From Oscillatoria sp. CS-180 (GTDB lineage Bacteria > Cyanobacteriota > Cyanobacteriia > Phormidesmidales > Phormidesmidaceae), in the NCBI RefSeq assembly GCF_028330965.1, contig NZ_JAQMUB010000063.1, positions 1-64,000 on the forward strand: DNA of 64,000 nucleotides. Direction: 5' to 3'. This document shows, one piece after another, positions 35,063 through 43,536 of this stretch. The notes below the pieces were generated by a model that saw only the letters and a program-made list of their open reading frames with translations, ran no database searches and was not told where the DNA came from. The stretch's first letter is position 1. Every line of letters starts with the position of its first letter. Both the position numbers and the translations under genes were made by a program.

Positions 35063-36481
35063 TCATTGCAGAATCACCTTTTTTGAGTCGAACAACTGAG
35101 GCTGTTCATCTTCTTGATGATACCAATCCGCCCATCGCCGCAGGGGTTCGACAGGATGATTTTCCCTACGATTACTAGGGTTTTCAAAGTCGTAGGCGTC
35201 AACAAATTCCACCAAAATTGCCTTCAACTGAGGATCAAGATCTTGAGCTGCGTCAAGCGATACCCGGGCAGCCGTCATGCTGGCACGGGCATAGGCCATT
35301 TCTGTGATCAATCGTCTGGCAGTAGGCGGAGACTGCTCATGCTCAGCAATTGTAAAGAGAATCCGGATGGCACTGTTAGCAACCCTCGGATCTGAATTGA
35401 TCAGCCCAGCCGTCAGCCCTGGCTCTTCCTTGTCGAGAAAAGTGATGTACGGCGACACCTCTTTAGACGGCACCTCTCCCCAAGATCCCCAGACCAAAGC
35501 AGCTCTTTTTTGAGCATTGTATTCATGGCTAAAGGAAGGGAGAAACAGCTTGCGACTCGTGCGAAAGTCTCCGGCAGGCTCCTGGCGACAGAGAAAACCA
35601 ACCAGACCTTCTGTGACATAGTGAATGGTTTCTTCAACAGCCATTCCCTGTAACAATGCTCGTCGATAAAACCAAGGCGCGATTCGTTGAAAAAGGCCAT
35701 AGTCCGAATCAATGGGAAACTTCGTCATATCATCTGGTGCCAGATAAACCAGATAGTTGGGATCAGCAGAATTGAGCTGAGTGTACTGATTAGGTATTTT
35801 TTGAACCGTAGCGAGATCATTCCCAAAGCGATCGTCAATCGCTGTCGCCACAATGTGATCAAAATCATGCCATTCAGGAATCGAGTAAGGCACAAAGTAA
35901 TCTATGAGGGGCCGATCATAATCTCCCTCTCGAACAGCTTTTCTTCCGCCGGGCTGCGTCACCACAGCATGACGAGGAACCCGCTCTTTCGGCAAAATAT
36001 CCAAGGGACAAGACCGAATAAACATGACGGTTCCAACATTTAGCAAAGCAATCCCCAGACAATTGTGTTGTAACAGAGACCAAAGAAACTGAAGTTCTTT
36101 GGGATAGGCACTTGCTAGGGGAGCAAACCTCTGGGCATCTGCTTTTGAGCACAAACGCCGACCATTGAAGTCTGTCAAAGAGGCTGCTATCTTGAGCAGT
36201 GCTTCTGCCGTTTCTTGGGAGAGATTAGGGCGAGCTTGCAATCCCTTAGGCCCGAAACTGAATAGATCAAGCGCTGAGATAGAAAACTCTTTTCTCAAGA
36301 AGGTCACAATGTTATTTCGGACCTGTTCTTTGAGCTGATAGGCAATCCGGTCAATATTAGCTGGGCTACCCATAATAGGGGACGTTTCGATATCGCTAGG
36401 AACATAGGGGTTATGCACCGATTCAAGTCTCCATATGAAACGATTACTTGACTGACACTCAAGCTTTCCCCTCGTAAACAT
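35063..36481 (-). CDS. Large hypothetical protein, unrecognised family
   Basis: A 472-residue soluble protein with no signal peptide or clear membrane helix. Visible features: a conserved-looking central segment DYFVPYSIPEWHDFDHIVATAIDDRFGND, an aromatic segment GLFQRIAPWFYRRALLQGMAVEETIHYVTEG, and a helical C-terminal half with repeated Leu/Ala patterns (INSDPRVANSAIRILFTIAEHE) resembling HEAT-like helices. I cannot assign a family or catalytic motif. An internal ATG at 36373 (MGSPANIDR) is an alternative start. It stands alone between two AT-rich spacers. Confidence 0.7.
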   Translation of the reverse strand: MFTRGKLECQSSNRFIWRLESVHNPYVPSDIETSPIMGSPANIDRIAYQLKEQVRNNIVTFLRKEFSISALDLFSFGPKGLQARPNLSQETAEALLKIAASLTDFNGRRLCSKADAQRFAPLASAYPKELQFLWSLLQHNCLGIALLNVGTVMFIRSCPLDILPKERVPRHAVVTQPGGRKAVREGDYDRPLIDYFVPYSIPEWHDFDHIVATAIDDRFGNDLATVQKIPNQYTQLNSADPNYLVYLAPDDMTKFPIDSDYGLFQRIAPWFYRRALLQGMAVEETIHYVTEGLVGFLCRQEPAGDFRTSRKLFLPSFSHEYNAQKRAALVWGSWGEVPSKEVSPYITFLDKEEPGLTAGLINSDPRVANSAIRILFTIAEHEQSPPTARRLITEMAYARASMTAARVSLDAAQDLDPQLKAILVEFVDAYDFENPSNRRENHPVEPLRRWADWYHQEDEQPQLFDSKKVILQ

Positions 36482-36803
36482 ACGGAGAAACTGGTAGATC
36501 GAAAGAGAATCCTAAATTTTTCAATACAAAATTTAATCAAGAAACCTATTTTTTCAAATACAAGAAAGAAGCTTGTATCGACAACTCATTCAAAAGCTTC
36601 ATATTCTTTGCAGTTCGAGCAATTTCATTGCACTTCATGAAATTACTTTTCTTGATTACAAAAAACGATCGCACTTATCAAGTAACTTATATAACGTCAA
36701 AAAAATCAGTAGAGTCGTTCAAAAGCCGCGTTTCGTTTGCGCTGTTTCTAGACACACCTAGCACCACGTCTCCCATGCCACATCCCAAACACTCGAAGGA
36801 CAC
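36482..36803. other. AT-rich spacer upstream of cobU
   Basis: It should carry the cobU promoter and that of the hypothetical gene on the other strand. I looked for a cobalamin riboswitch (B12 box) ahead of cobU and saw none. No gene is supported. Confidence 0.4.
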
Positions 36804-37364
36804 ATGACCGAGCGCATCCTCATTACGGGCCCCACCAAGTCAGGTAAGAGTGAATGGGCAGAACAATTAGCCCTTCAGTCCACTCAGACTGTCGTTTACG
36901 TCGCCACGTCATCCGTCAATGGGGAAGACGCTGATTGGCAGGCACGCATTGAGATGCATCGACAGCGACGTCCTGACGCTTGGCGCACCTTGGAGGAGCC
37001 CATTGCGCTAGCTCAAGCTCTTCAGCAAGCCCGACCTGATGAATGCTGGCTGGTTGATTCCCTAGGCACTTGGTTAGCCAACTGTCTTGAGCTATCTGCA
37101 ACCGATTGGCAGGAGACAACGGATGGCCTACTCGATGCGATCGCACGCTTTCCAGGGACGCTTATTCTGGTGGCAGAGGAAACCGGATGGGGTGTGGTTC
37201 CCGCCTACCCATTGGGGCGCACCTTTCGCGATCGCTTGGGAGTCTTGACTCGGCAGGTCGGTGCGATCGCGGATGTTACCTATTTGGTGGTCGCCGGATT
37301 CGCGATCGCCCTAAACACAATGGGGATTCCCACACTCTCTAAAGCGGATTCCCAGCCAGACTAA
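36804..37364 (+). CDS. cobU: Adenosylcobinamide kinase/adenosylcobinamide-phosphate guanylyltransferase
   Basis: A 186-residue bifunctional enzyme of the late cobalamin pathway (nucleotide loop assembly). P-loop GPTKSGKSEWAE at the N-terminus, VYVATSS, a histidine-containing MHRQRRPDAWRTLEEP (the guanylylated histidine region, with the family pattern I..H...R...W.T.E.P), VDSLGTWLAN and VAEETGWGVVPAYPLGRTFRD, where the family has NEVGxGIVP. Length is typical. The upstream spacer has no recognisable riboswitch. Cyanobacteria make pseudocobalamin, so the product is probably used for that. Confidence 0.94.
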   Translation: MTERILITGPTKSGKSEWAEQLALQSTQTVVYVATSSVNGEDADWQARIEMHRQRRPDAWRTLEEPIALAQALQQARPDECWLVDSLGTWLANCLELSATDWQETTDGLLDAIARFPGTLILVAEETGWGVVPAYPLGRTFRDRLGVLTRQVGAIADVTYLVVAGFAIALNTMGIPTLSKADSQPD

Positions 37365-37492
37365 TTATTACAACAGTTTGCGGAGGCCCAAGGAAAGGAT
37401 TACAAAAGCAGCAGCTTTTGAGCGAACCGAATAGGATCTAATTGAAGTAAAGCAGTTCATCAGCTTATAGTTGCAGGTCCTGGAAGAAATTT

Positions 37493-37906
37493 ATGGCATC
37501 CGTTCAAAAAGTTCAGTCTTATCTGGCTTATTGGTTTCAATTAGGAAAACCCGTCGTTTTTGAAAAAACGCAGGCTACCCGTTTGCCTAGCCCCGTTTTT
37601 CGAGGAGCTGATTTCAGCAACAGTTTTGAACAGTGCTGGCAGGCCATTATGCAAACACCTGACACCTGCTACCTGAAAGGAACAGACGAAAGCATTGCAG
37701 ATTTGCTTAGCGACGAATGGGATGTCAACAGCTGTGCTCGTTGCTCCATGCCCCTTCCAGAAATTGTTAGAGGCATCAAACATTCTCCATGCCCCTGTGC
37801 CGATCTCCCCTCTTGGCCTAACACCGATATCCCAGAACCGCGAGCTGGCGTTGATACCACACAGCATCTCGATGAAATTCGTCAGCGTTTGTCAGGGCGT
37901 TCATAG
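37493..37906 (+). CDS. Cysteine-containing hypothetical protein
   Basis: A 137-residue soluble protein with six cysteines in two clusters in its second half: CARCSMP and CPCADLP, plus two isolated ones (EQCWQ, DTCYL). The CxxC and CxC spacings suggest a bound metal or Fe-S cluster. The ATG at 37493 is preceded by GGAAGAAA. I do not recognise a family name, though the length and clusters suggest a conserved cyanobacterial protein. It follows cobU by 128 bp, so cotranscription is uncertain. Confidence 0.7.
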   Translation: MASVQKVQSYLAYWFQLGKPVVFEKTQATRLPSPVFRGADFSNSFEQCWQAIMQTPDTCYLKGTDESIADLLSDEWDVNSCARCSMPLPEIVRGIKHSPCPCADLPSWPNTDIPEPRAGVDTTQHLDEIRQRLSGRS

Positions 37907-38387
37907 TTCGCCCCGTCGTCAAGCAAGAGAGCCGAGCATTTCCAAGGAGATCTCCAAGAAAGAATGACCACTGGTAGGGTGTCATTAGCGCAGCGTAATG
38001 CACCCTAGCTGGGTGGTTTCATTTTCAGAGATCTTCTAACAAGTCACAAAACGGGTGGTGTCGCCAGTCACCCATTGTGGAGCCTTCATAAACTATCAAC
38101 AGTCAACCCCGACCGGGTAACGCGACGTTAACCCGGCGGTGCGCGCTGCAAATTTTCGAACAACCAGCTCACATTCCAATCCTATATCCCTTACAAGACA
38201 ACCCATCACGGCTAGCAGGATGGGTTTCGGTATTGTCGCTATTAGGGATTTTCGTTTAGCGATCGCTCCGCAAACTCAAGCGTTGACTTTTGTTTGCTTC
38301 AGATTCGTTTGCTTCAGAATAGAGGAGGGCTATTGCAACAGCATCGAGTGATGGCCGTTGCAAGACCATGACAACTATTAATGACCC
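37907..38387. other. Repeat-rich spacer
   Basis: No gene is supported. The spacer contains a copy of a short palindromic repeat (37945-38011), a hairpin CCGGGTAACG/CGTTAACCCGG (about 38114-38137), a stem AACCCATC (38200-38207) with GATGGGTT (38219-38226), and a tandem duplication TTTGCTTCAGA near 38290-38320. Confidence 0.5.
37945..38011. repeat. Palindromic repeat family 2, copy 1
   Basis: TAGGGTGTCATTAGCGCAGC followed by GTAATGCACCCTAG is a near-palindromic unit (stem GGTG-CATTA-GCG with CGTAATGCACC). The same unit with the same upstream context (CTCCAAGAAAGAATGACC) recurs at about 52840-52912 with CTCCAGAAAAGAATTTACC. This makes a dispersed REP-like element with at least two copies. Confidence 0.8.
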
Positions 38388-39680
38388 ATGTTCAACCTCA
38401 ATCGAAAATTAGCTAAGTCCTTCCGCTGTGGTTTGATTACAGCAGGTAGTGCGATCGCGCTTCTTAGCATCATCGGATGTACCGCTCAATCCCAGCCAGA
38501 ATCCACCACTCCGTCCCAGTCCGAATCCACCACTGCGGCTCAACCTGAAGAAGAAACTGATACTCCGTCCAGTCCAACCACAACGGCCCAAGCGGACAGC
38601 ACAAACGATGGGACCAATCCAGATTTCCAAAACGTCACCGTTCTGGATAACCTAGAACATCCCTGGGGTATAGTCTGGCTGCCAGACGGCTCAATGTTGA
38701 TTACAGAACGACCCGGTCGAGTTCGCATCGCCCGTGAAGACGTATTAGATCCAACGCCCATTGCAGGCGTTCCTGACCTTTTTGCAGAAAACCAAGGTGG
38801 TTTACTAGATATCGCTCTACACCCTCGTTTTGTAGAGAATCGCCTAGTCTACTTCACCTACTCCCACGGTACCAACGACGCCAACCGTACTCGCATCGCT
38901 CGGGCAACCTTTGATGGCAGCACCTTAAACAATTGGAACGTCATCTTTGAAGTATCCCAACCCAAACCTAGGGGACAGCACTTCGGATCACGACTCGTTT
39001 GGCTGCCTGATGGAACACTGCTAGCGTCCATTGGCGACGGGGGAAATCCTCCGATTGAACTCAACGGTGAACTGATTCGCCAGCAGGCCCAGAACATTGG
39101 CAGCCATTTCGGTAAAGTACTGCGCCTCAACGATGATGGTTCTGTCCCATCGGATAACCCATTTGTGGCCGATGCTAACGCTGAACCTGAAGTCTGGAGC
39201 TATGGACACCGCAATATCCAAGGACTCGCCTTCAATTCCCTAACCAACCAAGTCTGGGCAACCGAGCATGGTTCCCGAGGCGGGGACGAAGTCAATCGGG
39301 TTTCAGCAGGAGAAAACTACGGGTGGCCAGTAGCAACCCATAGTCGAGAATATTCCGGTGGCCTCATTTCTCCAGAACAATCACTTCCAGGCATGATCGA
39401 TCCCAAAGTGATCTGGACTCCTTCGATCGCTCCCTCAGGGCTAGCTATTTATACGGGCGATCGCTTTCCCGAGTGGCAGGGTGATCTGTTCGCTGGTGGA
39501 TTAGTGTCCCAAGATATTCGTCGGATTGAAATTGATGAGTCGGGCAACGTGGTAAACGAGGAGTCGATTGCAATCGGTCAGCGGGTGCGAGACGTTCGGC
39601 AAGGCCCCGATGGATTACTCTACGTGCTGACGGATGAACCCAATGGGCAACTCATCCGTCTCACTCCCATCTCCGAATAG
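38388..39680 (+). CDS. PQQ-dependent sugar dehydrogenase family lipoprotein
   Basis: A 430-residue secreted protein. The signal peptide (LITAGSAIALLSIIGC) ends in a lipobox with Cys at about 31, followed by a low-complexity Ser/Thr/Pro/Glu linker to about residue 75. The mature part is a beta-propeller of the soluble glucose/aldose sugar dehydrogenase family (PF07995 type): HPWGIVWLPDGSMLITER, LDIALHPRF, GSRLVWLPDGTLLASIGDGG, GHRNIQGLAF, EHGSRGGDEVN and GENYGWPV are conserved blocks. It would oxidise sugars in the periplasm if PQQ is available. Cyanobacteria are not known to make PQQ, so it may rely on external PQQ. Confidence 0.88.
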   Translation: MFNLNRKLAKSFRCGLITAGSAIALLSIIGCTAQSQPESTTPSQSESTTAAQPEEETDTPSSPTTTAQADSTNDGTNPDFQNVTVLDNLEHPWGIVWLPDGSMLITERPGRVRIAREDVLDPTPIAGVPDLFAENQGGLLDIALHPRFVENRLVYFTYSHGTNDANRTRIARATFDGSTLNNWNVIFEVSQPKPRGQHFGSRLVWLPDGTLLASIGDGGNPPIELNGELIRQQAQNIGSHFGKVLRLNDDGSVPSDNPFVADANAEPEVWSYGHRNIQGLAFNSLTNQVWATEHGSRGGDEVNRVSAGENYGWPVATHSREYSGGLISPEQSLPGMIDPKVIWTPSIAPSGLAIYTGDRFPEWQGDLFAGGLVSQDIRRIEIDESGNVVNEESIAIGQRVRDVRQGPDGLLYVLTDEPNGQLIRLTPISE

Positions 39681-39686
39681 CCATCT

Positions 39687-39741
39687 CAAACCCCAAACCC
39701 CAAAACTCAAACCCCAAACCTCAAAACTCAAAACTCAAACC
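39687..39741. repeat. Low-complexity CAAA-CCCC repeat
   Basis: About eight imperfect tandem units of AAACCCC, AAACTC or AAACCTC (39687-39741) directly before the GUN4-domain gene. Similar AACTCAAAACTC runs occur near 30545 and within repeat family 1. Slippage-prone. Confidence 0.75.
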
Positions 39742-39767
39742 ACCTAACTATCGCCTAAAGTTTTCTC

Positions 39768-40442
39768 ATGACCTCCCATTCACAATCGAATCCCATGCCC
39801 CAAGACTCTACCGCCGACAGCTCATCTCCCAGTCCAGAACTCGTCGCTATTCAGCAGATGATGGGCGAAATTGCGTCACTGCGTCAAGAAATCAGCCAGC
39901 TTGCAGCACTGCCTCAACAGGTAGAACAGCTCGAACAACGTCTGCTTATGGTGGGTGATGTCTACCGATACGAAACCCTTCAAGAGCAGTTGGCAACGCA
40001 ACAGTGGTTTGCAGCTGACAAAGAGACCGTAAAGCTTATCGCCGATATTGCCAGCGTATCTGACCTAGAAGAATTAAGCCCTCGCGACATTCGAGGCTTT
40101 TCCTGTGGCGAACTACAGGTTATTGATCGTCTCTGGACAACCTATAGCAACGGGCGTTTCGGATTTAGTGTGCAAGTACAGACCTATCAGGAGCTAGGCG
40201 GAACACTGGAAACCACCATTGGCGAAGACATCAAACTCATACAGCGATGGGGGGCAGTTCTAGGCTGGCGCGATGGCGTTAGTGAACAAAAGCCAGAAGG
40301 CGATCGCTGGCGCAAATGCGACGAATTAGAATTTTCACTCGATGCTCCCAAAGGCTGCCATCCTTCCCGATGGTGGAATTCTCCCTACGGCTCCCGCATG
40401 ACGAACTATTTTCTCAATCGTCTGATCACCTGCGAAATGTAA
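39768..40442 (+). CDS. GUN4 domain-containing protein
   Basis: A 224-residue protein. After a Ser/Pro-rich N-terminus there is a coiled-coil segment (about residues 25-65, leucine heptads LAALPQQVEQLEQRLL). The C-terminal 140 residues match the GUN4 fold: LATQQWFAADKETVKLIADIAS, then CGELQVIDRLWTTYSNGRFGFSVQVQTY, the family pattern LxxIDxLWxxYSxGxFGFSVQ, and WRKCDELEFSLDAPKGCHP. GUN4 binds protoporphyrin IX and Mg-protoporphyrin and stimulates Mg-chelatase. This coiled-coil version differs from the classical one and its porphyrin binding is unproven. Confidence 0.88.
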   Translation: MTSHSQSNPMPQDSTADSSSPSPELVAIQQMMGEIASLRQEISQLAALPQQVEQLEQRLLMVGDVYRYETLQEQLATQQWFAADKETVKLIADIASVSDLEELSPRDIRGFSCGELQVIDRLWTTYSNGRFGFSVQVQTYQELGGTLETTIGEDIKLIQRWGAVLGWRDGVSEQKPEGDRWRKCDELEFSLDAPKGCHPSRWWNSPYGSRMTNYFLNRLITCEM

Positions 40443-40525
40443 CGGCTATTCGCTGATAGTTCCTCAGTAGGTTAAAAACTGCGTTTACGCCTAATTTCTA
40501 TCATCCACATTACTGCTTATCCACC

Positions 40526-40747
40526 ATGAATCCTGCCCCCAATTCATCCCCCGCACTCCAACAATTTGATAGCTGGCTCGAACAGCAAATTAAGGATCTC
40601 AGCGTTGATGCCCTCAGTCGCGAAGCCATGACTTGCACTGCCTGCCCCCAAGTCATAGGCGACTACATTATCGAGTATCAAGGGGAGTCCTTGCGGTTTC
40701 CAGCACCCAAAGCCTACGCCTTTCTCCGTTACGTACTCGACCAGTAG
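40526..40747 (+). CDS. Small hypothetical protein with CxxC
   Basis: A 73-residue soluble protein with one CTACP motif, beginning MNPAPNSSPALQQFDSWLEQQ and ending FLRYVLDQ. It lies 83 bp after the GUN4-domain gene in the same direction. A start at 40526 is the only reasonable one. Composition and ordered alternation of charged and hydrophobic residues suggest a real gene, but I recognise no family. Confidence 0.6.
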   Translation: MNPAPNSSPALQQFDSWLEQQIKDLSVDALSREAMTCTACPQVIGDYIIEYQGESLRFPAPKAYAFLRYVLDQ

Positions 40748-40826
40748 AGGACAAATCACCCTGCCCCCACTTCCTACTCCCCGCTCCCCTTACACCCTAC
40801 TCAAGCAACCTGAAACAGGCTATAGG

Positions 40827-41150
40827 TCAATATCGAGGAACAGAAGCATCGACGTTGATTGAATAAGCATCGATACCGCCAACCAAATTTTCAACGTGAG
40901 TAAATCCCTGCTGTTTGAGCCAAGCACACATTTGGGCCGAGCGAATGCCGTGATGACACATCACAATAGTTTCCGTTTCAACATCAAGATGCTGATGGAT
41001 TTGCGTCTCCCATTCAGCAAATTGACTCAAAGGCAGGTTGATAAAGCCTGCGATTGCAGCTTTCTGTAATTCCCAGGGTTCACGCACGTCGATGAGCTGA
41101 ATCTCATCACTGCCAGTCTTTAGCTTGTCGGCGAAGGCATAGACATCCAT
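40827..41150 (-). CDS. Rhodanese-domain protein
   Basis: A 107-residue single rhodanese domain, a sulfurtransferase that carries sulfane sulfur on an active-site cysteine. Seen: IQLIDVREPWELQKAAIAGFINLPL, the cysteine loop VMCHHGIRSAQM and the C-terminal HVENLVGGIDAYS block. The active loop CHHGIR differs from the CxxGxR of thiosulfate sulfurtransferases only in its second residue and is common in single-domain cyanobacterial rhodaneses. Length is typical. Physiological substrate unknown. Confidence 0.92.
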   Translation of the reverse strand: MDVYAFADKLKTGSDEIQLIDVREPWELQKAAIAGFINLPLSQFAEWETQIHQHLDVETETIVMCHHGIRSAQMCAWLKQQGFTHVENLVGGIDAYSINVDASVPRY

Positions 41151-41461
41151 GAGTCACCAAACAGTTCAGGTAAAACGAATTCTATCGAACTATAGCCGTC
41201 GCCGGTTCCGTAAGGACAAAACGCAACCCATCGGGCAATGCACGAAGCATCCGGAGGCTATTGAGTGCACAAACCTAGATGGCTCAAGCCATAGCGGCAG
41301 GCATTCGAGTCAAGCACACCCCATTCCCTGTTCCCTTAAGACACTGAGATGTACTTGACCAAGCTGCGCAGGGCTATGAGGACGGTTTTCATCTAGAGCT
41401 GGATGAATAGCCATTAAATTCAAACAGTCCACAGACTTCCCAGAAATCAATGGTTTATGAA
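41151..41461. other. Spacer with MITE-like repeat
   Basis: No gene is supported. It contains a copy of repeat family 3 at 41290-41378 (listed separately) and the promoter side of the rhodanese gene. Confidence 0.5.
41290..41378. repeat. MITE-like repeat family 3, copy 1
   Basis: ATAGCGGCAGGCATTCGAGT followed by CAAGCACACCCCATTCCCTG at the left and TACTTGACCAAGCTGCGCAG then GGCTAT at the right. Ends form an imperfect inverted repeat (ATAGC...GTCAAG with CTTGACCAAGCTGC...GGCTAT). The same block order recurs at 50502-50586. No coding capacity. Confidence 0.8.
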
Positions 41462-42337
41462 CTACTCGCTGTACCAAAAGACGTCAGCGATCGCTCCACC
41501 CATGTCCTCAAATTCCTCAATGGGATTCAGCAGCACAGTCTGTTGAGTCAGGTCCTCTCCTAAGCGCCGTTCGACACGATCAGGAATACCGTATCCATAG
41601 ATGACATGACCATTACCCGCAAGCACCACTACCTGAGTGTCTGGGTTGTCGGTTCTAAAATCAGCGATCGTCATTGCCATGGTTTCATCCCAAGTAACCT
41701 GAGCGGCAAAGAAATTATCGAAGTTGAAATTGCCGTGGCTGCCATGACTGCCGAAAGCCGCAGACACAAATTCTTGGTAGTCCGTATTGCTGGTATCAAT
41801 CTCAGAGAGAGGCGGAATGTAGCGAAAATCATCTCCCTCTAGGCTGGCAAGTCCTTCACGAGCGATCTGACGAGTAATTTCACTAGGGGCATTCAGGGCC
41901 AACACCGGCAAACCGTTCTCCTGAGCAAAGCGTAAAAAGGGGGCATAAAACTCCCACGGAAATCCCCAGCGCTCTAAATATTGCGTCTGCTCGATTAGCT
42001 CGGCTTCCGAGATTTCTCCTGCTAGGTAGCGATCAATCGCCGGTTGAAAAGGCCGTTGAAACATTTCAAGGGCGATCGCCATATCGGGATCCTCCGCATA
42101 TAGCCCCTCAATGATTTCAAGCTGAGCCGCATGGTCAGCAGCACTATCGTGCTGTTCTCCCAAATACACAACATCCGCTGATTGCAAAACCTGAAACGCA
42201 TTATCCTCAACACTACTGAGTGAAACAGGCTGCTCCAGCGCAACCCCATTATCCGCCGAGCACGCGAGCGGGCTAGTCAAAAACACCGCGCCTAGAAATG
42301 CAAAGCCAAGTCCCCATCGTCGTAGGTGTAGTGCCAT
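41462..42337 (-). CDS. ChaN-family haem-binding lipoprotein
   Basis: A 291-residue lipoprotein (signal GLGFAFLGAVFLTSPLAC, Cys at about 26). The mature protein belongs to the ChaN family (PF04187), whose characterised member in Campylobacter binds two haems between two monomers. Family blocks seen: VVYLGEQHDSAADHAAQLEII, the ALEMFQRPFQPAID stretch, and VVVLAGNGHVIYGYGIPDRV, containing the metal- or haem-binding histidines. It is placed at the periplasmic side. It lies downstream of, and in the same direction as, the cytochrome cluster; 364 bp separate it from the thioredoxin gene. A haem storage or delivery role is inference. Confidence 0.85.
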   Translation of the reverse strand: MALHLRRWGLGFAFLGAVFLTSPLACSADNGVALEQPVSLSSVEDNAFQVLQSADVVYLGEQHDSAADHAAQLEIIEGLYAEDPDMAIALEMFQRPFQPAIDRYLAGEISEAELIEQTQYLERWGFPWEFYAPFLRFAQENGLPVLALNAPSEITRQIAREGLASLEGDDFRYIPPLSEIDTSNTDYQEFVSAAFGSHGSHGNFNFDNFFAAQVTWDETMAMTIADFRTDNPDTQVVVLAGNGHVIYGYGIPDRVERRLGEDLTQQTVLLNPIEEFEDMGGAIADVFWYSE

Positions 42338-42701
42338 GGTTTGGTGGTAATCAAAAATCAGGTCGATTCACTGTGCAGTGTAAAGTGAGAGCAGCCGCGA
42401 TCGCCAATACTGCTGATGAAGAACTGTCACAGCTCATGAGTACTAAGGCTTGATGACTCAGCATACAAAAAACAACTGTAACGCCAATCGGAGTCGTAGA
42501 AAACTCAGCAAAGGCAACAAGCCCTTCAATAAGTTTCAGCAGGTGAAGGAAACGGTTCAAAATAGCCATCGCTGCAAACCCCTCTCAATAAAATTCCTTA
42601 GTGTTGCTGAATTCGGGGATGAGGTAGTCATAAGCCCTCTTCAAGCCTCTAGCGAGGGGACTTTCAAGCAATGCCAGAGTAGGAATGCGACAATCGTGTC
42701 C
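42338..42701. other. Spacer, no supported gene
   Basis: A minus-strand frame at 42351-42569 (72 codons) has a hydrophobic stretch but no ribosome site or recognisable features and is not called. No hairpin or repeat of note. Confidence 0.4.
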
Positions 42702-43205
42702 CTACAAATTCCCTAACAATTCCTGAAGCCGACCCAACAAAATTGACTTAGGCACCTTCCCTACAAACGTTTCCGCGATCGCTCCGTCACCTCTCAACAA
42801 CGCTAAATGAGGAACCCCTGTGACGTTGAACTGCTGAACCTGATGCCGCCACTGTGGATCATCAATATTCAGCATGACTCGGTTAAGCGCTGAGTCAAAC
42901 TGCTGATGCACCGAATTCAGGGCAGGCGCCATCGCCTGACAGGTCGTGCACCAGTCCGCATAGAACTCAATCAGAGTCGGCTTTCCATTCGTCATTGCGG
43001 TTTCCAAAGGCAACGCTTGCCTAGCACTCGCCCTTAGCATTACCAAATTAGAGACCGGAGAAAGGCTCTGAGTAACCGTCACGGAGCGGGTAATGGAAAA
43101 AGCCACGATCGCAAATAGGATGACGAGGGCGATCGCAAATTTTCCAACTCTGCTGGCTTCAAGCTGCTGGGGGCGGTTTTTAGATGAAAGCGGCTCGATT
43201 GTCAT
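42702..43205 (-). CDS. Membrane-anchored thioredoxin, TxlA/HCF164-like
   Basis: A 167-residue protein with an N-terminal membrane helix (FAIALVILFAIVAFSITRSV) and a periplasmic/lumenal thioredoxin domain. The redox motif is WCTTC in EFYADWCTTCQAMAP and the cis-proline is in TGVPHLALL. This is the layout of HCF164/TxlA, which passes electrons to apocytochrome cysteines during System II haem attachment. The ATG at 43205 has GGAGA upstream. Its position in the cytochrome cluster fits a role in keeping CxxCH motifs reduced for the multihaem proteins upstream. Confidence 0.9.
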   Translation of the reverse strand: MTIEPLSSKNRPQQLEASRVGKFAIALVILFAIVAFSITRSVTVTQSLSPVSNLVMLRASARQALPLETAMTNGKPTLIEFYADWCTTCQAMAPALNSVHQQFDSALNRVMLNIDDPQWRHQVQQFNVTGVPHLALLRGDGAIAETFVGKVPKSILLGRLQELLGNL

Positions 43206-43536
43206 AAGAGAACTCTCCGGTATCAAAGCATCGACAAAAAAAGGAGCGACAGTACCAGAACATCGAAAGAGCGATTGCTAAACCATGCCCACAATTCCAC
43301 GAAGAGGCAGTAGTCAATCTCACCGATTCTGGTTTATCCCTATAAAATTCCTGCGTAAATCTCACGGTGTTCCTGAGCTATCTGGGCCGAACTCAGTGGA
43401 CTGATATCGCCATCTCAGATGATCTCTAGGGATGAGAAGGCTTTTTGAATCAGGTTTTCCTGGTATCCGTTTAGCGTAGACTGGGAGACCTGCTGCGCTG
43501 GCTCCTTTTCAAGAGATTGCTATTTATGGACCGACA
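43206..43536. other. Spacer, no gene seen
   Basis: No supported gene in this 331-bp spacer between the cytochrome b-like and thioredoxin genes. Nothing stands out. Confidence 0.4.

Noticed and set aside
36482-36803. Cobalamin riboswitch ahead of cobU
   Set aside because: No B12-box sequence or suitable stem could be found by eye.
42351-42569. 72-codon hydrophobic frame on the minus strand
   Set aside because: No ribosome site; hydrophobicity alone is weak evidence in a 364-bp spacer.
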